DNA from: Leucobacter denitrificans
GTDB lineage: Bacteria > Actinomycetota > Actinomycetes > Actinomycetales > Microbacteriaceae
Reading direction: 5' to 3'
NCBI RefSeq assembly: GCF_014396385.1
Contig: NZ_CP060716.1
Span: forward strand, 186,001 to 250,000
Length of the DNA: 64,000 nt
Shown: positions 35,824-44,755 of the stretch, piece by piece
Layout of the letters: the number at the start of each line of letters is the position of its first letter
Position numbering within the stretch: the first letter of the stretch is position 1
Translations under genes and position numbers: made by a program
Notes under the pieces: model-generated
Told to the model about the DNA's origin: nothing
The model's input: the letters and a program-made list of their open reading frames with translations, nothing else
Databases searched by the model: none

Positions 35824-36429
35824 ATGACTGCCAATCAGCCGAACGTTGAATTCTATTTTGATCCGATTTGCCCTTGGTGCTGGATGACCAGCAGATGGGC
35901 CGCCGAAGTCGCCGAGGTTCGTGGCTTCGAGATCGCTTGGAAGCCGATCAGTCTGAAGATCATCAACGAAGGTAACGACCTCGGGTCGCACCAGGGTCTT
36001 CACGACGAGGGTCACCGCTTGGGTCGAGTGGTCGAGGCAGCCCGGGTCGCGGGGGGAGAGAGCCTGGTTGGAAAGCTCTACACCGAGATGGGAACTCGCC
36101 GACACCCAGGCGGTCGTGACGATTTCAATGCGATCATCGCTGAGTCGCTCGAAGCTGCAGGGGCTGATGCAGCGCTCGCCGCAGCAGCGGATACTGATGA
36201 GAGCGATGCGCAACTGCGCAAGAACACCGACCATGCGCTTGAGATTGCGGGCCCCGATGTCGGGGTGCCGATCATCTCGATTGACGGTGTAGCTTTCTTC
36301 GGTCCGGTGGTCACACCTGCGCCCACTGGCGACGATGCGCTCAGACTCTGGGATGGAATCTACGCCGCAGCCAGCGTGCCGGGTTTCTACGAACTCAAGC
36401 GCGGGCGCACCGAGGGGCCAAAGTTCTAG
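35824..36429 (+). CDS. DsbA-family mycothiol-dependent reductase (Rv2466c-like)
   Basis: The 201-residue thioredoxin-fold protein begins with FYFDPICPWCWMTSRW, a CPWC active site, followed by the helical insert and VPIISIDGVAFFGPV with the cis-Pro region. This layout matches Rv2466c-type nitroreductases of actinobacteria, which use mycothiol or mycoredoxin and act in oxidative-stress defence. No signal peptide is seen, so it is cytosolic. It starts a rightward run with rpiB and the glycosylase gene. Confidence 0.9.
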   Translation: MTANQPNVEFYFDPICPWCWMTSRWAAEVAEVRGFEIAWKPISLKIINEGNDLGSHQGLHDEGHRLGRVVEAARVAGGESLVGKLYTEMGTRRHPGGRDDFNAIIAESLEAAGADAALAAAADTDESDAQLRKNTDHALEIAGPDVGVPIISIDGVAFFGPVVTPAPTGDDALRLWDGIYAAASVPGFYELKRGRTEGPKF

Positions 36430-36455
36430 GTCACGAGCAACGGTAGGCTAGATCT

Positions 36456-36947
36456 ATGCGTATTCATGTCGCCACAGACCATGCTGGCCTCGAGTTCAGC
36501 CAGCAATTGCAAGAGCATCTGCGCGCCCGCGGGTTCGAGGTTATTGACCACGGGCCGGCCGAGTACGATGCGCTCGATGACTACCCGTCATTCTGCATTA
36601 ATGCCGCACTTGGCGTCGCACGCGATGAGCGTGACGGTGTCCGGGCGCTCGGCGTTGTGTTTGGTGGATCGGGGAATGGCGAGCAGATGGCGGCGAACAA
36701 GGTAAAAGGTATTCGCGCCGCACTCGTGTGGAATGACTCGACCGCGATGCTTGCCCGTGAGCACAACAATGCAAACGTGATCTCGATTGGTGCGCGCCAG
36801 CACGACGTGGCAGATGCGATCCGCTTTATCGACCTTTTCATCGATACGCCGTTTCCGGGCGACGAGCGGCATGTGCGTCGAGTTGCACAGCTGGGTGAGT
36901 ATGAGACGACCGGCAGCATCGCCGGTAAGCAGGTCGACTCGCTATAG
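36456..36947 (+). CDS. rpiB: ribose-5-phosphate isomerase B
   Basis: This 163-residue RpiB interconverts ribose 5-phosphate and ribulose 5-phosphate in the pentose phosphate pathway. DHAGLEF binds the phosphate, VFGGSGNGEQMAANKVKGIRA holds the active-site loop, and LAREHNNANVISIGAR follows. The loop has Ser in the position where many RpiB enzymes carry Cys, as in mycobacterial members. It lies 26 bases after the Rv2466c-like gene. Confidence 0.93.
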   Translation: MRIHVATDHAGLEFSQQLQEHLRARGFEVIDHGPAEYDALDDYPSFCINAALGVARDERDGVRALGVVFGGSGNGEQMAANKVKGIRAALVWNDSTAMLAREHNNANVISIGARQHDVADAIRFIDLFIDTPFPGDERHVRRVAQLGEYETTGSIAGKQVDSL

Positions 36948-36997
36948 CTCGTGCTCTTTGCGCATTATGACGAGTTCTCTGCACGAGAGGGAAGAGT

Positions 36998-38002
36998 ATG
37001 CCTGAGGGGCATTCCGTGCACCGAATTGCCAGGCAATTCTCGACCAATTTTGTGGGCACCGCCCCTGAGGTTTCGAGCCCGCAGGGCCGCTTCGCTCAGG
37101 GAGCAGCGGTACTCAATGGGCGCGAGATGATCGACGCTCGCGCTGTCGGCAAGCAGATGTTCTTGGAGTTCGAGGGCGACGAGTGGTTGCGCGTGCACCT
37201 CGGCATTTATGGGGCTTGGGACTTCTCGGGTGATGTGCGGGTGAATCCGTCGATTCAGATCCACGGGTACACGCCAGGCCACTCAAAGCTTGGCCAGACC
37301 GGTGAGTACTCTCGCGCCGATCGTGTGCGGGCGCTCGATCGCGATGCCGAAGACTCTGTTACGTCGATTGGTGCGCCACGTCGCACGAGAGTGCGCATGG
37401 CAGAGACCGATAGAGAGACGGCAGACTCTGGTAGTTTTCCGCCCGAGCCGGTGGGGCAGGTGCGTGTTCGTCTACTCAACGATCTCGTGTGCGCCGATCT
37501 CAGGGGCCCGACGGCGTGCGAGGTGCTGTCGCCCGCCGAGGTGGATCGGGTGATTCAGAGGCTCGGCCCCGATCCAGCAAATGCAAACACCCCCGAGGAG
37601 CGAGAACGGTTCGTCGAGCGCGCGCATAAGAAGAAGACCCCCATCGGTTTGGTATTGATGGATCAAGCGGTCGTCGCTGGCATTGGAAACGTGTACCGTG
37701 CTGAGTTGCTGTTTCGTGCAGAACTTGATCCACACACCCCCGCGAATTCGCTTGACCGCACGGTGCTCGAAGAGCTCTGGGATGACTGGGCGCACCTGCT
37801 CGAGATCGGCATTACCGTCGGCCAAATGATGACGATCGACGGGCTTGAGGGCGAGGCGTATCAGAAGGCGCTTGTGGAGCGCGATGAGCGACACTGGACG
37901 TACAAGCTCGAGGGCACTCCCTGCAAGCGCTGCGGTACGAACATCGTGCTCGAAGAGATGGGCAACCGCAAGCTCTACTGGTGCCCCGGCTGTCAGCACT
38001 AA
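36998..38002 (+). CDS. Fpg/Nei-family DNA glycosylase
   Basis: The 334-residue bifunctional glycosylase/AP lyase starts MPEGHSVHRIAR, giving the catalytic Pro2 and Glu3 after Met removal. The helix-two-turn-helix is VVAGIGNVYRAELLFRA and the C-terminal zinc finger is CKRCGT...CPGC. It matches actinobacterial Nei2-like enzymes that remove oxidised pyrimidines. A roughly 50-residue insert near 105-145 is rich in Arg and Asp and looks disordered. It converges with the response-regulator gene with a 4-base overlap. Confidence 0.9.
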   Translation: MPEGHSVHRIARQFSTNFVGTAPEVSSPQGRFAQGAAVLNGREMIDARAVGKQMFLEFEGDEWLRVHLGIYGAWDFSGDVRVNPSIQIHGYTPGHSKLGQTGEYSRADRVRALDRDAEDSVTSIGAPRRTRVRMAETDRETADSGSFPPEPVGQVRVRLLNDLVCADLRGPTACEVLSPAEVDRVIQRLGPDPANANTPEERERFVERAHKKKTPIGLVLMDQAVVAGIGNVYRAELLFRAELDPHTPANSLDRTVLEELWDDWAHLLEIGITVGQMMTIDGLEGEAYQKALVERDERHWTYKLEGTPCKRCGTNIVLEEMGNRKLYWCPGCQH

Positions 38003-38658
38003 ACCGCTAGGCGGTATCCCATTCCGCGCACGGTCTCGATGTGGCCCTTGCCGAGTTTTTGGCGCAGGTATCCGACGTAGACGTCAACGATGTTTGATCC
38101 GGGATCGAAGTCGTAGCCCCACACCCGGCTGAGGAGTTGCTCACGACTGAGCACCTGACCAGCGTTTCTGATGAACTCTTCAGCAAGGGCGAACTCGCGA
38201 GAAGAGAGTTCGATCGCCCGGTCACCTACGTGTAGTTGACGCGTGCGTAGATCGAGCCGAAGGTCGCCGGCACGGATGTCTGTGGTCGGTGCGCCGTCTT
38301 CGGTGCGAAGTCTCAATCTGATGCGCGCGATGAGCTCGTCGAAATGGAATGGTTTGCCAATGTAGTCGTCGGCTCCGCCCTCTAATCCTGTGATGGTGTC
38401 TTGGATCTCGGTGCGCGCTGTAAGCAGAATCACCGGCATGCGCGAGCCGGAGCCACGAAGACGCTCAAGAACCTCAAACCCGTCGAGGCCCGGCATATTG
38501 ACATCGAGCACCATGAGGTCAAACTCGTCGGTGAGCGCGAGGTGGAGCCCGTCGGTGCCATTCGACGCAACGCGGGTCGCAAACCCCGCTGCACGCAGTC
38601 CCTTGTCGACAAACCCAGAGATGCGGGGCTCGTCGTCGACGATAAGTATCGAAGGCAT
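37999..38658 (-). CDS. OmpR/PhoB-family response regulator
   Basis: This 219-residue regulator has an N-terminal receiver domain with acidic pocket DDE at 8-10, phosphoacceptor D52 in VLDVNMPG and a conserved Lys in IGKPF. The C-terminal winged helix carries SREFALAEEFIRNAGQVLSRE and VDVYVGYLRQKLG. It is the output partner of the histidine kinase encoded 4 bases upstream. Its targets are unknown. Confidence 0.95.
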   Translation of the reverse strand: MPSILIVDDEPRISGFVDKGLRAAGFATRVASNGTDGLHLALTDEFDLMVLDVNMPGLDGFEVLERLRGSGSRMPVILLTARTEIQDTITGLEGGADDYIGKPFHFDELIARIRLRLRTEDGAPTTDIRAGDLRLDLRTRQLHVGDRAIELSSREFALAEEFIRNAGQVLSREQLLSRVWGYDFDPGSNIVDVYVGYLRQKLGKGHIETVRGMGYRLAV

Positions 38659-38662
38659 GGGG

Positions 38663-40114
38663 TCACGCTCCTGCGAATTGGGTGCCAGCGATCGGCACGG
38701 TAATGGTAAACATTGCTCCGCCGCCTGCGGCGTCGCTCACGTTCACATCGCCGCCATGTGCGCGGGCGATGACCTGCACAATATTGAGTCCGAGGCCACT
38801 TCCCGTGCGGCCATCACTCCCAGTACCTCTGGCGAATCGCTCGAAGATCTTGGCCTTAGAATCATCTGGCACTCCGGGGCCTCGGTCGCGCACCCAGAGG
38901 TGCAACAGTGGCCCGTTCGCACGGCCGCCGATCTCGACATCGCCGCCGCCGTGGGTCACTGCGTTTTGAGCGAGTTGCAGCATCGCCTGCGTGATTCTGG
39001 CGGAATCGAGCTGCGCGACACCTGTTGCGACCTCACCCAAGGTGACCGTCGCACCCTGGATCGCCTTAGCTTTGCGCGCGATGAGGTGCAGTAGATCTGA
39101 AGTGTCGACGGGCGCGAGCTGCACCGGGCTCGGGCCGTGTAGTGAGGCTGTGGCAGACAGATCGCTCACGAGCTCGCCCATGCGCTGCAATTCATCCATG
39201 GCAAGTTCGCGAGTATCTCGTGCATCCTCGGGATCGTTCGGATCCATGAGCTCGACATGCCCCCGCACGATCGTGATGGGCGTTTTCAACTCGTGCCCCA
39301 CATCACTGAGCAGCTGCCGCTGCGAATCGAGCGCATCATCAAGTCGATCCAGCATCTGATTGATGGTCTCGGCAAGCTCGGCAACATCATCATTGCCGAC
39401 GATTGGTATGCGTTCAGAGAGGGAGCGAGCCGAAACCCGCTCCGTGGTCTCACGCATATTGCGCAGCGGCCGCAGTAGCCGTGTCGCAACAAACGTGCCC
39501 GTACCCGCGACGACTGCGAGCACGATGGCGGAGACAATGATGAACATGCGAGCGGCCTCGTTGAACTCTCCGAGTTCTGCCTCCAGGTCATAGACCATCA
39601 CAAACGCCACATCAGCGGGTTCGGCGGAGTCGACTACCTCGATCGGCGCGACGAGATAGCGCCACACCACCCCGTCTTCGGCATACGTGCCGAGCATCGC
39701 GCTTTCGGCGGGGCGGGTGCGCTCGACATGGGCAGCAAACTCGGCCTCGTCCCGAAGGTCGAGATCAAGCTGAACTCCGGGCACCATAGTGATTTTTCCC
39801 GCCGCCATACCCATCGCGCCAGTGTTATCGTCTGGACTCATTCGCTCTACTACCGCAGTGAGTGCCGCGGTCGACGAGTCCCATGTGCCCGATCCACCGG
39901 GGCCTTCGGTAACGATGTACCGAGCCGACTCGAGGTTCGCATTCAACCGCACATCGACCTGTTCGAGAATGCGATGGCGCTCAACGAGGTACACAGACAA
40001 GCCCACCGCGATCAGTCCAAGCGCGGTTACAAGCGTAATGACAGACACGATCCTCGTGCGCACGGAGACGGCGAACCGCCGCCCCCGTTTCTTGCGTGTT
40101 GAGGTATCTGTCAC
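38663..40114 (-). CDS. HAMP-domain sensor histidine kinase
   Basis: This membrane kinase has a first helix near residues 20-42, an extracytoplasmic sensor region to about 190, a second helix and HAMP. The phosphoacceptor is in SDVGHELKTPITIVRGH, followed by the ATPase N-box LQLAQNAVTHGG, VRDRGPGVPD and GRTGSGLGLNIV. It resembles MprB/BaeS-type stress sensors. The GTG at 40114 gives 483 residues and begins right at the similarity; an ATG at 40156 is an alternative. It is divergent from the phosphotransferase gene, whose start lies 91 bases away. Confidence 0.93.
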   Translation of the reverse strand: MTDTSTRKKRGRRFAVSVRTRIVSVITLVTALGLIAVGLSVYLVERHRILEQVDVRLNANLESARYIVTEGPGGSGTWDSSTAALTAVVERMSPDDNTGAMGMAAGKITMVPGVQLDLDLRDEAEFAAHVERTRPAESAMLGTYAEDGVVWRYLVAPIEVVDSAEPADVAFVMVYDLEAELGEFNEAARMFIIVSAIVLAVVAGTGTFVATRLLRPLRNMRETTERVSARSLSERIPIVGNDDVAELAETINQMLDRLDDALDSQRQLLSDVGHELKTPITIVRGHVELMDPNDPEDARDTRELAMDELQRMGELVSDLSATASLHGPSPVQLAPVDTSDLLHLIARKAKAIQGATVTLGEVATGVAQLDSARITQAMLQLAQNAVTHGGGDVEIGGRANGPLLHLWVRDRGPGVPDDSKAKIFERFARGTGSDGRTGSGLGLNIVQVIARAHGGDVNVSDAAGGGAMFTITVPIAGTQFAGA

Positions 40115-40204
40115 CTCTCCAGTATCGCCGCTGAACGCGACGAAGCCCCGAAACATAAGAGAGATCTCATCCAACGAAGCACGAAAGCGTGATGCAATGA
40201 AGAG

Positions 40205-41344
40205 GTGCAGCATCTACTCGTCGAGGCGCTTGAGGTCGCACCTGAAGCGGTCACCCTCGTCTCACGCGAACCACTTGGAGCAGGATCAGTTTCGGGCTTC
40301 GACGTCGCAGCGGATCGGGGCGGAGGAGACAGTGGCGATCCACTTCGCTACTACGTAGACACATCTCGGCAGGGCACACAACAAGAGACCGGCTTGGTTC
40401 TTGGTGACCTCAACGCGCCAGAAGCCCGCATCTGGTTGCACCCCGCAGATCCACACCTGCCGGCGCTCGCCGCAATCGCATTTCACGACGCCGCGGCATC
40501 GCTTCTCGCAAGATGCGGGGTAACCGACGCGAGCGCACCAACTTTCATTGCCTACCGGCCGGGCAGACGAGCCGTACTTCGCGTCGACGCCCCAGACCGG
40601 CCGATCTGGGTAAAGGTCGTTCGACCGAGCCGCATCGAGCGGATCATCTCCACACACGTCGCCTGCGAACAGGAGGGCCTCCCGGTTCCGGCAGTGCTCG
40701 GCTGGTCGCCAGACGGAGTAATACTATTTGAGAACGCCGTGGGTACTCCCGCAGCCGAGGTGCTGTGGGATCCAGATGACCTCGTCACGCAGGTCGATGA
40801 ACTTCGCACACGCATAGCGAGTGTCGAAACACCCCACAAACTTCGCGGAGTAGCAGACAGACTCGACTGGTACGCAGACGGTCTCTCTCACCGAGACGAT
40901 GCCGCCCAGGTGGCGAGACTCGCCAGGGGAGCCCTCGCCGACACGGAAAACCAGGTGCGCGAGCAGGTCACCCACGGTGACCTCCACTTCGGTCAGCTAT
41001 TTCTTAGCGACGATGGCACGGGAGAACACAGTCGTATCAGTGGGCTTCTCGACGTCGACACCATGGGAATCGGCGACCCGGCAGAAGACCCAGCGGCATT
41101 CATCGCCCACGCCACCGTCAGCGCCATGCTCACACCGCCCGAAGCTCGAGAGCGAGTGTGGTCGCTCGTCGAAATCGCCCTCAGCCGCTGGGGGAGCGAA
41201 CGCGTACGTGCACTCTTCGCCATCCACATGCTCGGGCACGCGCTCGCCGCAGTGGATCGGGATGAAGAGGTGATGTCACGGATGCTGTTGCGCAACGCGC
41301 AGGTCGTGCTGAGCGGTGGTCAGCCGTCGGATGAGCAAAGGTAA
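40205..41344 (+). CDS. aminoglycoside phosphotransferase-like (APH) protein
   Basis: The 379-residue protein has the APH/choline kinase-like fold. After a variable N-terminus come PTFIAYRPGRRAVLRVD and IWVKVVRPSR (nucleotide lobe), then the catalytic loop THGDLHFGQLFLSDDG and the metal-binding LLDVDTMGIGDPAEDPAAF. Actinobacterial chromosomal members phosphorylate unknown small molecules; resistance is not implied. The GTG at 40205 follows GAAGAG. It runs alone between the kinase gene and a repetitive small protein. Confidence 0.85.
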   Translation: MQHLLVEALEVAPEAVTLVSREPLGAGSVSGFDVAADRGGGDSGDPLRYYVDTSRQGTQQETGLVLGDLNAPEARIWLHPADPHLPALAAIAFHDAAASLLARCGVTDASAPTFIAYRPGRRAVLRVDAPDRPIWVKVVRPSRIERIISTHVACEQEGLPVPAVLGWSPDGVILFENAVGTPAAEVLWDPDDLVTQVDELRTRIASVETPHKLRGVADRLDWYADGLSHRDDAAQVARLARGALADTENQVREQVTHGDLHFGQLFLSDDGTGEHSRISGLLDVDTMGIGDPAEDPAAFIAHATVSAMLTPPEARERVWSLVEIALSRWGSERVRALFAIHMLGHALAAVDRDEEVMSRMLLRNAQVVLSGGQPSDEQR

Positions 41345-41459
41345 GAACCCTCTCATGAGCGTTTACTTTTCGCCTTACCGGGGCCAGGAAGTATTGAAGA
41401 TGTCAGCAACGGTGAACATCCGATCAAGCAGACATTCAAGCTAGATGAAGGGGAAAATC

Positions 41460-41861
41460 ATGAGCAACAAGATTTCGAAGAAGAAGTGGATGGTTTACGG
41501 GGCAACCGGTCTGGTTGGGCTGTCACTCTTCGCAGGCGGCGCAGTTGCGGTTGCAAATGCAATGGATCTGCGCACATCGAACGGAACCGAAATTCCTGGT
41601 GGATCACTCACCGGTGAAAGCTCAAGCGTCAGCGATGTTCGCGGAGTGAAGTCGGATGTTGCCTCGGTGGCAAGCGCGGCCTCAGCCGTGAGCTCGGCAT
41701 CGGTTGCGTCGGTTGCGTCAGCAGTCTCCACGAACTCAGCTCCGTCGGCAGTTTCAGCGCCTTCGGCCGTATCAGTGCCGTCGCCTGTTTCGGTTCAGTC
41801 GCCAGCAAGCCCCGCATCGGCAGCTTCTGCGGCATCGGTGGCTTCGGCAGGATCGCTGTAA
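41460..41861 (+). CDS. small Ala/Ser/Val repeat protein with N-terminal membrane segment
   Basis: The 133-residue product has a basic start, one hydrophobic segment (about residues 9-31, VYGATGLVGLSLFAGG) and then a low-complexity tail made almost only of A, S, V and P in units such as SAVSAPS and SPVS. It is probably an anchored or secreted extended polymer-like protein. The ATG at 41460 is chosen for the GGGGAAAATC before it. I recognise no family. The tail has no predicted enzymatic motif; a wall-spanning or cohesive role is conceivable but unsupported. Confidence 0.65.
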   Translation: MSNKISKKKWMVYGATGLVGLSLFAGGAVAVANAMDLRTSNGTEIPGGSLTGESSSVSDVRGVKSDVASVASAASAVSSASVASVASAVSTNSAPSAVSAPSAVSVPSPVSVQSPASPASAASAASVASAGSL

Positions 41862-41876
41862 CCCGTAAAGTTATGG

Positions 41877-42001
41877 CATAATAGATCCTTGTGCCACGGT
41901 GCGGCACTGCCGCGAGGGTTCCGCACACACCGTGAACGCACACAACTACTTCATAACTAATTCCGCGCTCCGACTTGCGGCGGTCGCAGAGAGAGAACAT
42001 C
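41877..42001 (+). promoter_or_regulatory. rplS promoter and structured leader
   Basis: CATAAT at 41877-41882 is a plausible -10 box. Downstream, CACGGTG (41895-41901) and CACCGTG (41928-41934) plus TGCGG/CCGCA form an interrupted hairpin. An alternative hairpin, GCGGC-ACT-GCCGC at 41901-41913, uses the same bases. Mutually exclusive helices in a ribosomal-protein leader suggest autoregulation by L19 or attenuation. This is inferred from the sequence only. Confidence 0.45.
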
Positions 42002-42349
42002 ATGCAGAAGCTCGACCACGTCGATGCAGCGTCGCTCAAGAGCGACGTTCCCGAATTCCGCGCAGGCGACACCGTTAAGGTGCACGTGAACATCGTCGAG
42101 GGTAACCGCTCACGTATTCAGGTGTTTCAGGGCGTTGTGATTTCACGTCACGGCGAGGGTGTCCGCGAGACCTTCACCGTTCGCAAGATCAGCTTCCAGG
42201 TTGGTGTGGAGCGTAAGTTCCCAGTTCACTCTCCTGCAATTGACAAGATCGAGGTTGTTTCTCGTGGCGATGTTCGCCGTGCGAAGCTGTACTACCTCCG
42301 CGGCCTCACCGGCAAGAAGGCCAAGATCAAGGAGAAGCGCGACGCATAG
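42002..42349 (+). CDS. rplS: 50S ribosomal protein L19
   Basis: The 115-residue protein matches bacterial L19: [58 protein letters not shown] and [20 protein letters not shown]. It sits at the 30S-50S interface. The ATG at 42002 follows AGAGAGAAC. The usual upstream partners (rpsP, rimM, trmD) are absent here; lepB and rnhB follow in the normal order. Confidence 0.97.
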   Translation: MQKLDHVDAASLKSDVPEFRAGDTVKVHVNIVEGNRSRIQVFQGVVISRHGEGVRETFTVRKISFQVGVERKFPVHSPAIDKIEVVSRGDVRRAKLYYLRGLTGKKAKIKEKRDA

Positions 42350-42369
42350 TCGGCTGATTCAAATACAGG

Positions 42370-42405
42370 CTCAGGCTCCCACCTTATTCAGGATGGGGGC
42401 CTGAG
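42370..42405 (+). terminator. terminator after rplS
   Basis: CTCAGGC and GCCTGAG flank CCCACC and GGATGGG-like inner arms, giving a stem of about 13 pairs with small mismatches. TTGTCTGT follows. It lies 21 bases after the rplS stop and may only partly block transcription into lepB. Confidence 0.75.
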
Positions 42406-42477
42406 TTGTCTGTACTGTTAGAAATGCACTGCGCGCGACAGTGCTAAATTTTCACGAAGAATGAGGTCACGGGGCCA

Positions 42478-43182
42478 ATGAGCGACACAGCCGAGCAGCG
42501 GAGCGGTGGCATCGTGAGATTCTTGCGAGACCTCGTCATTATTCTGGTGGTCGCGTTTCTCATCTCGTTTCTCCTCAAGACGTTTCTTGTGCGTAGTTTC
42601 TATATTCCGTCGCAGTCGATGGAGTTGACGCTGCAGGTGAACGATCGAATACTCGTGAATCAGCTTGTGCCCGACGTCGTTGATGTTCAGCGCGGCGACA
42701 TTGTTGTATTTCAAGACCCTGGCGGGTGGCTGTACCCGAAAGCGAACCCCACGACACCGGGCCCTATCGGGTCGGTCTTGCAGGCTGTTGGTCTCGCGGC
42801 CGATACGAGCCACGAATACGTCGTGAAGCGGGTCATTGGTGTCGGTGGAGACCACGTCACCTGTTGCGACGCCGATGGGCGTATTCAGGTGAACGGTGTG
42901 CCGCTCGATGAGCCTTACATCGTGATACCTCCGGGGGAGCCGAAGGCATCGGCAATTGACTTTGATGTGGTGGTGCCCGAGGGTTCGGTGTGGGTGCTTG
43001 GTGACAACCGGTATTCGAGCAAGGACTCAAGATATAACCAGGATCAGCCGGGCAAGGGCTTCGTGCCCGAATCTGAGATCGTTGGTCGCGCCTTTGTGTT
43101 GAACTGGCCACTCGAACGTTTCGGGTTATTGAATAGGCCCGAGTCGACGTTCACCGGGGTTGATGAAGCTCGTGAAGGCTAA
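42478..43182 (+). CDS. lepB: signal peptidase I
   Basis: This 234-residue membrane peptidase removes signal peptides from exported proteins. It has one N-terminal membrane helix (about 17-38), the nucleophile Ser in FYIPSQSME, the general-base Lys in VVKRVIGVGGD, and the box E motif LGDNRYSSKDSR. All catalytic parts are intact. Its end overlaps the start of rnhB by 20 bases. Confidence 0.95.
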   Translation: MSDTAEQRSGGIVRFLRDLVIILVVAFLISFLLKTFLVRSFYIPSQSMELTLQVNDRILVNQLVPDVVDVQRGDIVVFQDPGGWLYPKANPTTPGPIGSVLQAVGLAADTSHEYVVKRVIGVGGDHVTCCDADGRIQVNGVPLDEPYIVIPPGEPKASAIDFDVVVPEGSVWVLGDNRYSSKDSRYNQDQPGKGFVPESEIVGRAFVLNWPLERFGLLNRPESTFTGVDEAREG

Positions 43183-43831
43183 GGATTCGAGCAAAGACCC
43201 GACGCTCGATTTCGAGTGCTCCCATTTTGAGCAGGGCATCGAGCTGGTCATCGGAATCGATGAGGTTGGCCGAGGGGCGATCGCGGGGCCGGTCGCGGTC
43301 GGGGTTCACGCGGTAATTGCTGGTGTCACCGAGTTTCCGACAGGACTTCGGGACTCGAAGCTGCTGAGCGAGAAGCGACGTGAGGGCCTCGCGCCGCTGG
43401 TAGCAGAGTGGGGAGCGGGGGCCGTAGGCTTCGCTGCTGCGGAAGAGATTGATACCCATGGAATCACCGCCATGCTTGGTGCTGCCGCGCGCCGAGCGCT
43501 GCTTGAGTTGCATCGCACAGGGGTTCCGGTCGATCGTGCGCTGATCTTGCTTGACGGCTCACACGACTGGTTGTCTCCTGTGCTGCGTTCTCCGTTGAAT
43601 GTCATTACGAAAGTTGGTGCGGATCGCGCGTGTGCGAGCGTAGCTGCGGCCTCAGTGCGCGCCAAGGTTGAACGCGACGCTGTGATGCGGGAAGCAGATA
43701 TCAAATACCCACACTATGCCTGGGCATCAAACAAGGGATACGGTGCGGCGGCGCACTACGCGGGGATCGAGTTGCACGGCGTCACTGACTTCCATCGGAA
43801 GACCTGGGTGAAATCTATTTCCAGGGTCTAG
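43163..43831 (+). CDS. rnhB: ribonuclease HII
   Basis: This enzyme cuts RNA in RNA-DNA hybrids and removes single ribonucleotides. The DEG-type start is IGIDEVGRGAIAGPV, followed by LRDSKLLSEKRRE, the catalytic ILLDGSHDWL and SVRAKVERDAVM. The ATG at 43163 gives 222 residues; a TTG one codon earlier is possible. It overlaps the end of lepB. Confidence 0.94.
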   Translation: MKLVKAKDSSKDPTLDFECSHFEQGIELVIGIDEVGRGAIAGPVAVGVHAVIAGVTEFPTGLRDSKLLSEKRREGLAPLVAEWGAGAVGFAAAEEIDTHGITAMLGAAARRALLELHRTGVPVDRALILLDGSHDWLSPVLRSPLNVITKVGADRACASVAAASVRAKVERDAVMREADIKYPHYAWASNKGYGAAAHYAGIELHGVTDFHRKTWVKSISRV

Positions 43832-43888
43832 TTCAGCCGCAGTGCTCGGAAGCCGGGAAAGTGTGCCGCAACAGGTAGGGTAGAACCC

Positions 43889-44755
43889 GTGAATACGCGC
43901 GCGCTTTCTTCCAGCGCCCCAATCGGGGTGTTTGATTCGGGCGTAGGCGGCCTGACCGTTGCGCGCGCAATTCGAGACCAGCTGCCGAATGAGTCGATTC
44001 TGTATGTTGCCGACTCTGCGCATAACCCGTACGGCCCGAGGCCGATCGCCGAGGTGCGTCGTCTTGCGCTCGAAGTGCTCGACGAACTCGTTGCGCAGGG
44101 CGTGAAGATGCTCGTGATCGCGTGCAATACGGCGTCTGCCGCCGTGCTCAGGGACGCGTATGAGCGGTACGACGTTCCGGTGGTTGAGGTCATCGGGCCT
44201 ACGGTGCGAAGCGCGCTCGCGATCACCCGCAACGGTAGGGTCGGGCTCATTGGCACGGCGGGCACCATTCAGTCGAGGGCCTACGACGATCTTTTCGCTG
44301 TGCGTTCAGACGTGAAGCTCAGCTCGCAGGCGTGTCCGCGCTTTGTCGAACTCGTTGAGGCAGGCAAGACGAGCGGTGAAGAAACGCTGCAGGTTGCAGA
44401 GGAGTACCTGCGCCCGCTCGTCGAGCAGGGCATTGACACACTTGTGCTCGGTTGCACCCACTACCCATTCCTGCGCGGCGCGCTGAGGCAGGTTGTAGGG
44501 CCCGGCGTCGCGCTGGTTTCGAGCGATATCGAGACCGCGAACAGCGTGTTCGAGGTGCTCACTGAGCAGGGCCTTCTTCGCCCGGCAGGTGCCGGAGAAC
44601 CCACGATCCGCTACGAAACTACGGGGCAAGATAACGACGAATTCATGCGGCTCGCCCGCAGAATGCTCGGAATCGGCATTGACTCGATTGATCCAGTGCC
44701 GACCGGCGCAATTGCGCTGCCGCACAACGAATCTCAACTTCTGGAGGAAGCATGA
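43889..44755 (+). CDS. murI: glutamate racemase
   Basis: The 288-residue racemase converts L- to D-glutamate for peptidoglycan. [17 protein letters not shown] is the N-terminal signature; the two catalytic cysteines are in [11 protein letters not shown] and LGCTHYPFL. The GTG start at 43889 follows GGTAGGGTAG. Its stop overlaps the rph ATG by 4 bases, starting the murI-rph-rdgB operon common in actinobacteria. Confidence 0.96.
   Translation: MNTRALSSSAPIGVFDSGVGGLTVARAIRDQLPNESILYVADSAHNPYGPRPIAEVRRLALEVLDELVAQGVKMLVIACNTASAAVLRDAYERYDVPVVEVIGPTVRSALAITRNGRVGLIGTAGTIQSRAYDDLFAVRSDVKLSSQACPRFVELVEAGKTSGEETLQVAEEYLRPLVEQGIDTLVLGCTHYPFLRGALRQVVGPGVALVSSDIETANSVFEVLTEQGLLRPAGAGEPTIRYETTGQDNDEFMRLARRMLGIGIDSIDPVPTGAIALPHNESQLLEEA

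Noticed and set aside
40205..41344. Aminoglycoside resistance gene
   Set aside because: Only the general APH fold is visible; chromosomal actinobacterial members are not known resistance enzymes and no mobile context exists here.
41640..41860. Possible CRISPR or DNA tandem repeat in the Ser/Ala-rich gene
   Set aside because: Units are irregular and in frame with codons; no constant repeat with unique spacers.
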